Source: Rhizosphaericola sp047606825 (GTDB lineage Bacteria > Bacteroidota > Bacteroidia > Chitinophagales > Chitinophagaceae). From it: a stretch of 64,000 nt of DNA. The stretch lies in contig JASGDY010000060.1 of the NCBI GenBank assembly GCA_047606825.1, positions 1 through 64,000 of the forward strand, written 5' to 3'. The translations under genes and the position numbers were made by a program. The notes under the pieces are model-generated. The model did no database searches and was not told the origin of the DNA. It saw nothing but the letters and a program-made list of their open reading frames with translations. Every line of letters begins with the position of its first letter. Within the stretch, counting starts at the first letter, position 1. Below, in pieces: positions 8,748-18,416 of this stretch.

Positions 8748-11549
8748 ATGAAGATTCGAGCTATCAGAAAAACCGTGTTTTTATTCTTGTCGGCAAGCCT
8801 GTCCATAGGCAGTTGTCCTACACTACAAGCGCAGGACAACGATGCGTCCCAGTTCCAGTTGACAGACTTCCAAATGCAATCGTCTACCATTGTGGGCAAT
8901 GACGGTGCCCACTTGTCCGACCCACAATACCAATCCACAGGTAAATGGTTTGCCACGAAAGTGCCGTCCACCGTGTTGAACACCTTGGTCAACAACGGTG
9001 TATATCCCGACCCGTACCAAGGGCTCAACAATATGCGGATTCCCGACGCATCCGACAAGTTCAACGAAACTTATGATTTGTTGAAATACAGCCACCTCGG
9101 GAAAAATGTCAATCCCTGGAAAAAGCCGTATTGGTTCATTACCAATTTCGACATGCCGTCCACGAGCCGCGACAAACATATTGCGTTGCTGCTGCAAGCC
9201 ATCAACTACCGGGCGGCAGTCTGGGTCAACGGCAAACTGATTGCAGACTCATCGCAAGTCGCCGGGATGTTTGGAGCGCATGAGCTGGACATTTCCCATG
9301 CCGTAAAAGCGGGGCAAAAAAATGGACTGGCTATTAAGATATATCCACTCGACTATGCCGGCGAACCCGATTCCGAACAGTTGAAAGCACTCGGTCCTTT
9401 TTTCCTAAACGGCGGGCCCACAGGAGATATTGGCAAAAACGTAACCATGCTGTGCTCGGTCGGTTGGGACTGGATGCCACCGGTACGCGACCGCAACATG
9501 GGTATCTGGCAGCCAGTTTACATCCGTACTACTGGAAAGGTCGCCATCGAACACCCAAAAATCACCACAGACTTGCGTCTTCCGGACACGACACAGGCAT
9601 TTCTATCACTGGAAATGCAACTCCACAACTTCAGTAAACGGGCTTCCAAAGGCGAAGTCGTCGTCCGTATCACACCGGAAAACTTCAAGGACAACAGCAC
9701 AATCGCCATTGCCAAGAAAGTAACGGTAACAGGCCGAAAAGCACAAACAATCCAACTCTCCTACCAAGATATAAAGGAGCTCGTCGTCAACAACCCCAAG
9801 CTCTGGTGGCCCAACGGCTACGGTACGCCCAACCTTTACCGCATCCAGATACAATACAAAGAAGGCAACGAGATATTGGACGGCAACAGTTTTGTATTTG
9901 GGATAAGAACCGTCAGCTCCATGTCCCGCGAACAAAGAGGCGTAACGCGCCGGGACTTTTTTGTCAATGGCAAGCGTATTCACCTCATCGGTGGCGCCTG
10001 GGTGCCGGACCTGCTGCTCAACCGCGACTCCGTTCGCAACTTCCGCGAACTCGAGCTCTGCCGCAACGCCAACAACAACCTCATCCGCATCTGGGGCGGC
10101 GGTGTCACACCCGAAGACCCGTTCTGGGACGCCTGTGACCGCAACGGTCTGTTGGTCTGGAGCGATTTCTGGATTACGGGAGACACACAGGGCGAGTTCA
10201 AGGGTTCCCCGGACTATCCCCTGGACGGCAAACTTTTTATCGACAACGTTGTCAGCACCATCTATCGCGTGCGCAACCACGCGAGCCTACTCGTATGGAC
10301 GGGCGGCAACGAAGGCCACGCACGCAAGGAACTGTACAACGCTATCCGCGACAATGTCGTCCGGCTCGACGGCACACGACCTTTTATCCCCAACTCGTCC
10401 GGATATGCGCATCTTCCCGCCGACTGGCAGGCAAGCTGGCCCGACAACAGGCCGAGCGGCGTTTACAGCGGCGGCCCTTACGCTTGGAAAGACCCGAAAC
10501 ATTATTTTGCATTGGCCGATACCGCCAAAGACTGGGTATTCAAAGACGAAACAGGCATTCCGTCCCAACCGCCGTTGAGTACTTTGGACAAAATCATCCC
10601 CGACACGACCTGGGACCGGTCGCTGCCTTTTCCGCTGAACGATTCCTGGGGCTACCACGACGCGGCGACAGGTGCTGGCCAATACGACAAATACTACAAT
10701 GAAATGGTTAAGCGTTATGGCACACCGACGACCAAGGCGGATTTTTCCCAAAAAATGCAGCTCCTTAACTGGCTGGGCTACCAGGGTATTTTCGAAGCGG
10801 CGGAACATCGGCTGAATGACAACGGCGGCGTGATGCTCTGGAAACTCAACGCGGCGTTCCCAAGCGTCATCTGGCAGATTTACGACTGGTACCTACAACC
10901 CAATGCTGGCTACTACGCCATGCAAAACGCCTGTGAAAAGATACACATCCAACTCAACCCGCGCGACTCTTCCGTTGAGGTTTTCAACAGGACGTATCAA
11001 CCCGTCAGCAACCTGAAAGCGGAAATAAGCATCTGGAACATCAAAGGCGAGGCTTTCAATACACAGTCCGTCAACGGTTTTGGCATCGACACCTCCACCG
11101 TCAAAAAAATAACGTCACTGCAACAATCACTGAACAATCGCAACGGCGCATCTTTGGTTGCGTTACGTCTCAAAAACGAACAAGGACAGACCGTTTCGCG
11201 CAACACCTATTGGCTCGCACCCAATGATGATTACAAATCCATGACCAATATGCAGGTGTCCACGTTAGCCGTCCGGGAGTCTTCTTCCCTGAACCTCAAC
11301 GGAACAACCACTAGGACTTATGTAATAACGAATACGGGTAAAACGCCTGCATTCTTCGTCAACTTGCGATTGATGCAAAACGGAGAAGAACTGCACCATG
11401 CTCTTTGGTCTGCCAACTACATCACCTTATTACCAGGTGAAAGCCAATCAATAAAAGTCAGCTATTCCGGAACATCCGCCAAAGTCACGGCTGAATACGA
11501 CGGATGGAACGTCTCTTACCAAAAAGTGGCGGGGAGAAGTAGGGATTGA
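8748..11549 (+). CDS. GH2 family glycosidase (exo-glucosaminidase / mannosidase type)
   Basis: A secreted 933-aa glycoside hydrolase family 2 enzyme, probably trimming mannose- or glucosamine-containing glycans. The N-terminus is a signal peptide; it contains IGSC, a possible lipobox, and also LQAQ, a possible ordinary cleavage site. A jelly-roll sugar-binding domain comes first, then Ig-like sandwiches, then the TIM barrel with IRIWGGGVTPEDPFWD, the acid/base Glu E522 in WTGGNEGHA, and a likely nucleophile E601 in DETGIPSQPPL. The C-terminal Ig-like part follows NGGVMLWKLNAAFPSVIW. The substrate is not fixed by sequence: the WGGG and GIPS motifs fit the exo-beta-D-glucosaminidase and endo-beta-mannosidase branch. 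No type IX sorting domain is seen at the C-terminus. Confidence 0.88.
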   Translation: MKIRAIRKTVFLFLSASLSIGSCPTLQAQDNDASQFQLTDFQMQSSTIVGNDGAHLSDPQYQSTGKWFATKVPSTVLNTLVNNGVYPDPYQGLNNMRIPDASDKFNETYDLLKYSHLGKNVNPWKKPYWFITNFDMPSTSRDKHIALLLQAINYRAAVWVNGKLIADSSQVAGMFGAHELDISHAVKAGQKNGLAIKIYPLDYAGEPDSEQLKALGPFFLNGGPTGDIGKNVTMLCSVGWDWMPPVRDRNMGIWQPVYIRTTGKVAIEHPKITTDLRLPDTTQAFLSLEMQLHNFSKRASKGEVVVRITPENFKDNSTIAIAKKVTVTGRKAQTIQLSYQDIKELVVNNPKLWWPNGYGTPNLYRIQIQYKEGNEILDGNSFVFGIRTVSSMSREQRGVTRRDFFVNGKRIHLIGGAWVPDLLLNRDSVRNFRELELCRNANNNLIRIWGGGVTPEDPFWDACDRNGLLVWSDFWITGDTQGEFKGSPDYPLDGKLFIDNVVSTIYRVRNHASLLVWTGGNEGHARKELYNAIRDNVVRLDGTRPFIPNSSGYAHLPADWQASWPDNRPSGVYSGGPYAWKDPKHYFALADTAKDWVFKDETGIPSQPPLSTLDKIIPDTTWDRSLPFPLNDSWGYHDAATGAGQYDKYYNEMVKRYGTPTTKADFSQKMQLLNWLGYQGIFEAAEHRLNDNGGVMLWKLNAAFPSVIWQIYDWYLQPNAGYYAMQNACEKIHIQLNPRDSSVEVFNRTYQPVSNLKAEISIWNIKGEAFNTQSVNGFGIDTSTVKKITSLQQSLNNRNGASLVALRLKNEQGQTVSRNTYWLAPNDDYKSMTNMQVSTLAVRESSSLNLNGTTTRTYVITNTGKTPAFFVNLRLMQNGEELHHALWSANYITLLPGESQSIKVSYSGTSAKVTAEYDGWNVSYQKVAGRSRD

Positions 11550-11634
11550 TGGGGATAATTTGAAAATTTTTCAAAATTCTCTCTAAGGCATGGAAAAGGC
11601 CTATAATACTGTGCGCTGCATAAAAATATGCAAT

Positions 11635-11686
11635 GAACAGCCGAACCTACTGCCGGTGTCTCCACCGGCAGTAGGTTCGGCTGTTC
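11635..11686. terminator. 24-bp perfect hairpin, likely bidirectional terminator
   Basis: The arms 11635-11658 and 11663-11686 are perfectly complementary over 24 bp around a TCTC loop. The core, GCCGGTG-TCTC-CACCGGC, belongs to the GGTG-N4-CACC family. It lies between two convergent genes (GH2 on plus, gldB on minus), where a shared terminator is expected, and is flanked by T-rich DNA on the plus side. The left flank TATGCAATGAA resembles the flank of the hairpins at 15451 and 58147. Confidence 0.7.
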
Positions 11687-11727
11687 GTCTTTCTATACAA
11701 CGCAGAAGTATAATCATTCTCAATTCC

Positions 11728-12735
11728 TCAATGCGGCTTATACTTCGCCTCTTTGAAAATCTGGTCGGCAGGCGTGTCCATCAGTCGCACCATATTGGTT
11801 TGGGGATGGGATTCCATCCATTTCTTCACAATCTGCCAGCCAAGGAAGGTGCCGATATTGGCAGGTGAGCCTTCTCCCAAGGTTGCTGTCTGCGGCCCGT
11901 CGTTCATATAGTCGCGGACTTCGTCCGGGTCTGTCGCATACAAAAGATTGTTGACCGTAAAATAGTTCCAGATGGCTTCCTCCTTTTTGTAGCAGCCTTG
12001 CAGTTGGTCGTCGGTATAGCCTATTTTTAACGTGTCGGCAACATAGGGCAAAAGTTGGTCGAGGAGATACATTCTTTTGCCCGCCTCCACCATCTGTTGG
12101 ACCAAGGGCTGGGAACGGTAATTGTCGGGATACATATCCTGGATGATGTTTTTCATACAGTCGACAGGGATGTATTCGGGTTCGAAACGCCGGGAAATGT
12201 AGGCCGGGTATATCTGCTGCAAAAATTCGGACTGGTAAGGCACAAAATCTTTACCCATGTAGAGCTGCAATCCAACTGCCAGACCGCTTGACGTCAATAC
12301 ATTGCCATATCCGTCCAAAGGGCCGACATAGGTGATAAGCATTTCAGGCGCACGGTATTGCGGGAAATAATATTTGGTCAGCTGCAACCCTAACCGCAAC
12401 GGTCCTAGGTAAGCGTCCAGTTTTTTGAAATGCGCTTCCACGGAATCGTGGATGGGCTGGTAATTTTTTAAAAAGAATGGCAACGCGCGTTTGACGCTGT
12501 CCGGAAACGGTGGCAAGCCAATGATGTTGTACAAATAATCATTGAGAAACTTGCCATATTTGCCCTGCAACTTGTCCAGCGAAGCCTCGACATGCGTCGT
12601 ATCCATTTTGAAAAAATCCGGTTCGGAACGTATGACCGTCAACGGAGCGTTTACACGCGAAACATCGGGGACCTGACGCTTCTTTACACACGCACAAAGA
12701 CTGACCGCCAACAGCAAAACACAATATCTTAACAT
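11728..12735 (-). CDS. gldB: Gliding motility lipoprotein GldB
   Basis: GldB is a lipoprotein needed for gliding in Flavobacterium and widely kept in Bacteroidota. This 335-aa protein has a short signal sequence with the lipobox LCAC (C16), then a helical domain with the family's features: LNDYLYNIIGLPP near the start, YKKEEAIWNYFTVNNLLYATDPD in the middle, and the C-terminal block LGWQIVKKWMESHP. The family is related to predicted Zn-protease-like DUF2268 proteins; no HExxH is visible here. The small exported protein at 12811 lies upstream on the same strand and may share its transcript. gldC, the usual partner in Flavobacterium, is not in this window. Confidence 0.88.
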   Translation of the reverse strand: MLRYCVLLLAVSLCACVKKRQVPDVSRVNAPLTVIRSEPDFFKMDTTHVEASLDKLQGKYGKFLNDYLYNIIGLPPFPDSVKRALPFFLKNYQPIHDSVEAHFKKLDAYLGPLRLGLQLTKYYFPQYRAPEMLITYVGPLDGYGNVLTSSGLAVGLQLYMGKDFVPYQSEFLQQIYPAYISRRFEPEYIPVDCMKNIIQDMYPDNYRSQPLVQQMVEAGKRMYLLDQLLPYVADTLKIGYTDDQLQGCYKKEEAIWNYFTVNNLLYATDPDEVRDYMNDGPQTATLGEGSPANIGTFLGWQIVKKWMESHPQTNMVRLMDTPADQIFKEAKYKPH

Positions 12736-12810
12736 AGGCCAAATGTATAAAACAATGGCAATACAGAACGGAAGGTCAATCCTTTCGGATGGAAACCGAC
12801 AAATCCTACG

Positions 12811-13230
12811 CTACTTCAAATACTCCGGACCTTTGAACTGCAACACTTTTTCGGGAATATGGGGAATCGTCGTGCGTTGGGCGTTTTTGTTGGACATTCC
12901 AAGGCTGGCACAGTTGGCAACGTCCGGCATCAATACGCCCATGCCGTCAATATTGGACCGGTACACGTCAAAGCCTTGACCGTTGTTGTGCGAATAGGTC
13001 AATGGATTGCTGAGCACGATGACATCGGCGGCGGCACTCTGTTTTTGGGGGGTAACGACTTTGAAGTTTTGCGGGACCGGCGTTTGAGGCAGCGGTTGCG
13101 TATACATGTAAGGTTTCTCCTTTTTCGGAGAAAGCGAATAAGGCTGCTTGCCTTTAGGCTGCAGTTGCGCATGTGCGGCATAGCAAATAACCAATGTCAA
13201 AACCGAGGCCATTACAGATAACTTTCCCAT
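12811..13230 (-). CDS. Small exported protein of unknown function
   Basis: A 139-aa protein with a clear signal peptide (hydrophobic 5-20, cut after AHA). The mature part opens with a Lys/Pro-rich, low-complexity stretch and ends with a conserved-looking domain containing VIVLSNPLTYSHNNGQGFDVYRS and IDGMGVLMPD. No known family is recognised. It is 75 bp upstream of gldB on the same strand, so co-transcription is likely. Confidence 0.65.
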   Translation of the reverse strand: MGKLSVMASVLTLVICYAAHAQLQPKGKQPYSLSPKKEKPYMYTQPLPQTPVPQNFKVVTPQKQSAAADVIVLSNPLTYSHNNGQGFDVYRSNIDGMGVLMPDVANCASLGMSNKNAQRTTIPHIPEKVLQFKGPEYLK

Positions 13231-13391
13231 GATTTTACGTTTAAGCGTATGGTTGTTGTTTAAAAAATAATGAATCTATCCTAACAAGAGTATATTTTCT
13301 TAAAAAGGTTGGAATATATTGTATCCGGCAGGAAATTTTTCCTGTAGGTTTGTGTCAATACAATATTGAAAGGACTCCAATCCAATATCCT

Positions 13392-14102
13392 ATGCCTCAA
13401 AATCTCTTGTTAGCAAGCACTTCCACGTTGTTCGGCGGCGCATATCTCGCCTATCTCAAAGATGCTTTGATGGCGCATTTCAAAGGAATCAATACAATGA
13501 CATTTGTACCATTTGCAAGACCGTCGGGTATTTCGCATGAAGACTATACGGCGCGTGCCGCAGGATTTTTTAAAACGTTGGGAATCAAGGTGCAAGGTTT
13601 GCATTCTTTTTCCAATGCGAAAAAAGCCATTGCGGAAAGCGAAGCGTTTTTTACGGGCGGCGGCAACACGTTTTTATTGGTTAAAACCTTACACGAACAA
13701 GGATTGATGCAACCTTTGAAAGCGCGGCTTTTGCAGGGCGTTCCTTATCTCGGTTGTAGTGCGGGAACCAATATTGCCGGGATTTCCATGCAGACGACCA
13801 ACGACATGCCAATCGTCTATCCGCCGTCTTTTGAAACATTGGGACTTGTGCCGTTCAACGTCAATCCGCACTACCTCGACCCCAATCCTGCACTCAGACA
13901 CAACGGCGAAACAAGAGAAACGCGTATAACAGAATTTCTCACGCAAAACAATATTCCTGTCGTGGGTCTGCGCGAGGGCAGTTGGTTGGAAGTAAAAGGA
14001 GAGACGATAGCATTAAAAGGCAATCTTTCCGCACGGATTTTTGAGAAAGATAAAGCTCCGTATGAGTTGGAGAGCGGGCATTATTTCCCACAACGACACT
14101 AA
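13392..14102 (+). CDS. pepE: Dipeptidase E (alpha-aspartyl dipeptidase)
   Basis: A cytoplasmic serine peptidase of family S51 that cuts N-terminal aspartyl dipeptides. The catalytic set is visible: S123 in GCSAGTN, H160 in NVNPHYLD and E195 in LREGSW, exactly three residues offset from the Ser120-His157-Glu192 triad described for Salmonella PepE. FTGGGNTF matches the family's oxyanion region. With the ATG at 13392 (MPQNLLLASTSTLFGG) the protein is 236 aa, close to the 229 of the enterobacterial enzyme; an upstream in-frame ATG at 13350 would add 14 unlikely residues. It converges with the DUF1501 gene. Confidence 0.93.
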   Translation: MPQNLLLASTSTLFGGAYLAYLKDALMAHFKGINTMTFVPFARPSGISHEDYTARAAGFFKTLGIKVQGLHSFSNAKKAIAESEAFFTGGGNTFLLVKTLHEQGLMQPLKARLLQGVPYLGCSAGTNIAGISMQTTNDMPIVYPPSFETLGLVPFNVNPHYLDPNPALRHNGETRETRITEFLTQNNIPVVGLREGSWLEVKGETIALKGNLSARIFEKDKAPYELESGHYFPQRH

Positions 14103-14156
14103 AAAAACGAACGGAACAACGTTGTGTGCAATACTTCTTTTTTCCCCTTTTATTTC

Positions 14157-15356
14157 CTACACAAACCCCAAATATTCATAATTGCCTTCCAATATCTTTT
14201 TGTCGTCGGCATTTAACCATTTATTCAAAACCGTGGCGTACACCTGTTTAAAATCGACCTGGTATTTCAAATCGCCGTTGTCGAGATTGGTAAGGTCTGC
14301 CATAGGGTTGAGCAGTCCTTTTTGTTTCAGTGCGCCGCTGATGAGAAACATATTGTTAGCGGTGCCGTGGTCGGTGCCGTTGCTGGCATTTTGTCCAACG
14401 CGACGTCCAAACTCGCTGAAGGTAAACAACAATACATCTTCAAAACGGCGGTTGTCTTTCATGTCTTTTACAAATGCAGCGACGGCATCGTTGACCTGGG
14501 TAAACAGGCGATTTTGCTGGTCTTGCTGGTTGACATGCGTGTCAAAACTGCCGATGCTCACGTAGTACACGCGCGTCTGCGTGTCCGCCAATATAAGCGA
14601 CGATATTGTTTTGAGGTTGCTGCCGAGCGCAGTTTTCGGATAGGGATTTTTGGTCTGTCCGGCTTTGCTTTCCTTAAAAAGGTAAGCCGCGCTGTTGACC
14701 GTTGCGTTCATGGTTTTGTAAAGGTATTCCGCGGTGTGGTGGTCGTGGTCTGCCGCGTGTGCCGACAACAGTTCTTTATAGTATTTTTCGTTGCTGTTGT
14801 TGTATAGTTGTGTCGGGCTTTTGACGGCAAGACCTTTGTTGTTGGAGCCTTTCAACGCCAAGCTGAGTACATCGTCCACTTCCAAAGCCTGTACCGGCAT
14901 TTGACAGTTGTCACACTGTTCGTCGAGGTAGCGCCCCAGCCAGCCCGTAGACCACAACTGGTCGCTGCGGCTTCCTGTCTGCCAGATGTCCATGCTCCTG
15001 AAATGGCTGCGGTCTGGTTCGGGATAGCCGACGCTGTTGAGTATCGCGAGCGAACCGTCGTCGTACAAGGCTTTGAAATCCTTCAACGCCGGATGCAGCG
15101 CGACCTCGTCGGTCAATATATTGGCCTTGTCCTCTTTGATGCCGATGACAGGCCGCGACTGGTGGTAAATATCGTTTTTGATAGGAATGACAGTATTGAG
15201 CCCGTCGTTGCCGCCGGAAAACTGCAGCACGACAACCACTTTATTCCTAAGGTTCGGAATGTCGTGCTTGTCCAATGCTTTCATGAACTTGGGCAACAAC
15301 ATCGCTGCGGAAGCCATCGAACCGACCTGCAAAAATTCCCTTCTTTTAATTAACAT
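14157..15356 (-). CDS. DUF1501 protein with Tat-like signal
   Basis: A 399-aa member of the DUF1501 family, distant relatives of sulfatases and alkaline phosphatases, of unknown role. The N-terminus MLIKRREFLQVGSMASAAMLLP looks like a twin-arginine export signal (KRREFL). Family motifs include VVVLQFSGGNDGLNTVIP, PEPDRSHFRSMDIWQ, LWSTGWLGRYLD, YYVSIGSFDTHVNQ and FSEFGRRVGQNASNGTDHGTAN. It lies downstream of the DUF1800 gene on the same strand; these two families regularly occur as a pair, so they probably act together at or beyond the membrane. The upstream tract TTTTAACTTTTAACTTTTG belongs to the pyrimidine-rich promoter repeat. Confidence 0.92.
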   Translation of the reverse strand: MLIKRREFLQVGSMASAAMLLPKFMKALDKHDIPNLRNKVVVVLQFSGGNDGLNTVIPIKNDIYHQSRPVIGIKEDKANILTDEVALHPALKDFKALYDDGSLAILNSVGYPEPDRSHFRSMDIWQTGSRSDQLWSTGWLGRYLDEQCDNCQMPVQALEVDDVLSLALKGSNNKGLAVKSPTQLYNNSNEKYYKELLSAHAADHDHHTAEYLYKTMNATVNSAAYLFKESKAGQTKNPYPKTALGSNLKTISSLILADTQTRVYYVSIGSFDTHVNQQDQQNRLFTQVNDAVAAFVKDMKDNRRFEDVLLFTFSEFGRRVGQNASNGTDHGTANNMFLISGALKQKGLLNPMADLTNLDNGDLKYQVDFKQVYATVLNKWLNADDKKILEGNYEYLGFV

Positions 15357-15450
15357 GATACAAAAGTTAAAAGTTAAAAGGCAAAATGCCGAATACCTTA
15401 TCCATATACCAATAACGCCGAGTTTTGCTCTTAGATAATGAAAAAGTTAG

Positions 15451-15480
15451 CCGTCATTCCCGCCTTCAAGGGAATGACGG
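15451..15480. repeat. Short ATTCCC/GGGAAT hairpin, copy 2
   Basis: An 11-bp perfect stem, CCGTCATTCCC / GGGAATGACGG, around an 8-nt loop, set between the DUF1800 and DUF1501 genes. Read on the minus strand it is preceded by AAATGTGCAATGAAGAA (15494-15510) and then AGTGAACGCCTTA. The 17-nt phrase is identical to the flank of an unrelated hairpin at 58124-58140, and the GTGAAC phrase matches the 4348 element. Confidence 0.8.
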
Positions 15481-15559
15481 TAAGGCGTTCACTTTCTTCA
15501 TTGCACATTTTATTCGACGTGGAGTATAAAAGGCAAAAAAGCTACTGAACAGCTTTTTC

Positions 15560-17029
15560 TCAACTCAACTGAAACTCCGGGGTACCCATCATCGCCAGCA
15601 TCAGCTTTTTCACGTATTCCTTTCTGTCGGCGTTGAACGGCACTTTGTTTTGGATAAGCGTCAACTGCGTTTTATCCGAATTAGGACCCAGCACCATCTG
15701 CGCCACGCTGCCAAACAAATCCTTGTCCTTGACCGACTGCAAGGTGTGCAACAGTCCGTCCCAGTCAATGTCGGCGTGGATTTTATTATTGTCCTTTTTC
15801 GGCGTCGCTGCGGTATTGTTGGCGGCGGTCGTGTCAGCATTCATCATCGTCCTTCCCATCTGTACGTCGTCGTCCACCTTGGTCGTGATGTGGAAAGTCT
15901 GGTTTTCCTCTATCAGTTGCGGAATACGCAGGCGCAACATCAGCGACGAACTGTCAATCCAGCTCGTGCCGCCAGGCCAGCCAGCTACGTTGGGCGGATA
16001 AAAAGGTTTCTGCCCGAGCGCGTCGTTGAAGACTAGCAGACGTTCGGGATTTTCGATTTTCATCGGAAGCGTGCGCTGGATGTTGACCAACAAGTCCACA
16101 GGAGACTTGATTATCGCCGCCACATTTTCCTTGCTGTAAAACCAACTGGCGGTAAATATGTCGTGTACCAAACCAGCGATATCGTAGTTGGACTGGTAAA
16201 AACGGTCGGCGAGCCAAGAGACATGTGCCTCGTCTGGAACGTCGTTGACAAGATACCTGTACAGTTTGTAGGAAATAAAATGGGCCGTTTTTTTGTTTTC
16301 CAGCAATATGTTGAGGACGTCGTCACCGTCGAAATTACCCGTGTTACCCAAAAACTTCTTGCTGCCGCCGTCATGCACTTTTTTGTTGTAGGAAAATTCC
16401 CCTGCGCCGTTGTACGCCCAACCGGTAAACGCACGTGCACCTTCCTTGACGTCCTTCTCGGTATAGTTGCCACGCCCGAGCGTGAAGAGTTCCATGACTT
16501 CCCGCGCAAAATTTTCGTTGGGATGTGCCTTTTTGTTCTGTTGGTTGTTGAGGAAGTTGAGCATGGCGGCAGTCTTGCTCGTCTCTTTCAGCAAATCGGC
16601 AAAGTTGCCCAAGGCGTGTCGCCGCTCCACGTCCAACAGTTGCTGTTGGAAATAGGCGTTGGTCAGCCGACAGGCAAAATGCCCGTGCCAGAACAGCGCG
16701 ATTTTTTCGCGTAACTGGTTCTCTTCCAATACCATGCTGTCCATCCACGCGATGGTGAGCTTTTTGAGTTGGTCCACATTTTCGCGGTTGATGTTGCGCC
16801 TGTCCTCGGGAGTCAGAGCACCGACAAGACCGATGGATTTGCGGTAGGAACTGTCAATGTTTTCGGGGACGACGGTAATCGGCTGCAACGGTCGCTGGGC
16901 ATCACCTTCCACTTTCTTCAAAATATCTCCCAGACCTTGGCCATCGACACGCAACCACTGTTCAGGGCTTATCCCAAATCCGCTGCGGCTCAACAAATGG
17001 AGCTTATTGGTATATGTTGACTTCGGCAT
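15560..17029 (-). CDS. DUF1800 protein
   Basis: A 489-aa DUF1800 family protein, function unknown. Family landmarks are HLLSRSGFGISPEQW at the start, REKIALFWHGHFAC, NQQNKKAHPNENFAREVMELFTLG, EGARAFTGWAYN, and FYPPNVAGWPGGTSWID near the middle. The ATG at 17029 is chosen because MPKSTYTNKLHLLSRSGFG is the usual beginning; an upstream alternative at 17116 would add 29 residues with no match. No signal peptide is evident, unlike its partner. It is the first gene of a probable two-gene unit with the DUF1501 gene, separated by 203 bp that hold a hairpin. Confidence 0.9.
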   Translation of the reverse strand: MPKSTYTNKLHLLSRSGFGISPEQWLRVDGQGLGDILKKVEGDAQRPLQPITVVPENIDSSYRKSIGLVGALTPEDRRNINRENVDQLKKLTIAWMDSMVLEENQLREKIALFWHGHFACRLTNAYFQQQLLDVERRHALGNFADLLKETSKTAAMLNFLNNQQNKKAHPNENFAREVMELFTLGRGNYTEKDVKEGARAFTGWAYNGAGEFSYNKKVHDGGSKKFLGNTGNFDGDDVLNILLENKKTAHFISYKLYRYLVNDVPDEAHVSWLADRFYQSNYDIAGLVHDIFTASWFYSKENVAAIIKSPVDLLVNIQRTLPMKIENPERLLVFNDALGQKPFYPPNVAGWPGGTSWIDSSSLMLRLRIPQLIEENQTFHITTKVDDDVQMGRTMMNADTTAANNTAATPKKDNNKIHADIDWDGLLHTLQSVKDKDLFGSVAQMVLGPNSDKTQLTLIQNKVPFNADRKEYVKKLMLAMMGTPEFQLS

Positions 17030-17451
17030 ACGCAAACATTTAAAAGTGAAAAAGCTACCTTTCTGTCGCAAGTTCAGCAGGACATTGGTTGTGACGATGC
17101 ATCCAGCAAGTGCCAACTTGGCAAAACGTGTCCGAAACTTCTACTACCCGGTTACAAGCTGGGCTTACACAACTCCACAAGTACGTTGCTCGAAATACGG
17201 TAGCTGTGGAAAAAGCGAACAGCTATTAGTTAGTTATTAAGACAATAAAGGTATGAATATGTTTAATACCGGAATGTTATATTTTTGGCTAGATAGAACT
17301 ATTTTTTATTAACTTGGGTTATAGATAGGAGGTTAGCTAGTAGCTATTGGCTATTAGTCTTTAGCCTTGGACATTTTGCATTAAGCGTTTTTCCTTTTTT
17401 ACTTTTAACTTAGCACTCTCCATCTTTTAACGCAAACTGTATGTAAAGGCT
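17030..17451. promoter_or_regulatory. Divergent intergenic region with pyrimidine-rich promoter repeat
   Basis: A 422-bp gap between divergent genes. At 17341-17416 it holds the repeated tract CTTTAGCCTTGGACATTTTGC followed by TTTTTCCTTTTTTACTTTTAACTTAG; its end TAACTTAG (17407-17414) resembles the -7 element TAnnTTTG and is about 38 nt before the kinase gene. The same text appears upstream of nadE and purF. Nothing else recognisable is seen. Confidence 0.5.
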
Positions 17452-18333
17452 ATGGACACACAACTTTTGACAGTGATAAAGCAACGAATCGAATCGTACA
17501 CCAATTCGGAACTCCGCCTCAACAACGTCAGGAACGCTCCTTTTGTAGGCGGCGACAACCATCCCTATATACTGGAAGCTGAGCCAATATCATACTTTGT
17601 CAAGACAGCAGTTGGGAGGCCTTCCGATTTTTTCGAAAAAGAAGCAGACGGCCTGCACATGCTGGCAATCGCGGCGATGCGCTTCCTCATCGTGCCTCGA
17701 CCATTGTTTTGGGGAGAGGAGCTTGGCACTCAGTACCTCGTAATGGAATACATCCCAATGACGGAACCCACGCCCAACTTTTTTGAGAAACTTGGTATCG
17801 GCATGGCGGCACTGCACCGGAACACCAACCATTTTTTCGGCCTCCAGGAAGACAACTATGTCGGCCCGGACGAGCAGGTCAACGGCAAATACGAAAACTG
17901 GGTTAACTTCTACACCAAAAACAGGGTTCTCCCCCAGATGCGCAAGGCATTTGACAACCAACGTATTACGGATGAAGACGTCAAAGTGGTTGAACGCATC
18001 TGCTACCAGTTGCCCAACCTTGTCCCACAGGAAAAGCCAGCATTGCTGCACGGCGATTTCTGGCGCGGCAATGTCAATCCCACGGCGACGCTCCCGACCA
18101 TTTTTGACCCGTCGGTCTATTATGGCAACAGGGAAGTGGATATTGCGATGTCGCTGCTGATGGGTGGTTTTGACGATTCGTTTTACAATGCATACAATGC
18201 TAGTTTCCCATTGGCCAAGGGCTGGCAGCAACGTGTCGGGCTCAACCAGCTTTATTCGGTGCTGGTACTCCTCAACAACTACAAAGGAGATTACTACGCC
18301 AAGCTGAAGGCGGTGCTACAGGAGTATGCGTGA
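17452..18333 (+). CDS. Fructosamine-3-kinase family protein
   Basis: A 293-aa cytoplasmic kinase of the fructosamine/ketosamine-3-kinase family, which phosphorylates sugars attached to amines on glycated proteins so that the adduct falls off. It has the APH-like kinase fold: PYILEAEPISYFVKTA for the nucleotide-binding Lys, the catalytic loop HGDFWRGN (H200-D202) and the metal-binding block FDPSVYYGNREVDIAMS. GLQEDNYVGPDEQ is also typical. The length is normal. Whether the natural substrate is glycated protein or another ketosamine is not known for bacterial members. The DUF808 gene follows after 83 bp and may be co-transcribed. Confidence 0.92.
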   Translation: MDTQLLTVIKQRIESYTNSELRLNNVRNAPFVGGDNHPYILEAEPISYFVKTAVGRPSDFFEKEADGLHMLAIAAMRFLIVPRPLFWGEELGTQYLVMEYIPMTEPTPNFFEKLGIGMAALHRNTNHFFGLQEDNYVGPDEQVNGKYENWVNFYTKNRVLPQMRKAFDNQRITDEDVKVVERICYQLPNLVPQEKPALLHGDFWRGNVNPTATLPTIFDPSVYYGNREVDIAMSLLMGGFDDSFYNAYNASFPLAKGWQQRVGLNQLYSVLVLLNNYKGDYYAKLKAVLQEYA

Positions 18334-18416
18334 CGCACAGACACGGCAATGCAGAAATAGTTGGAACAACAGAATATTTTTCGATTATTTTTACCGGGAA
18401 AATTTACGACAACACT

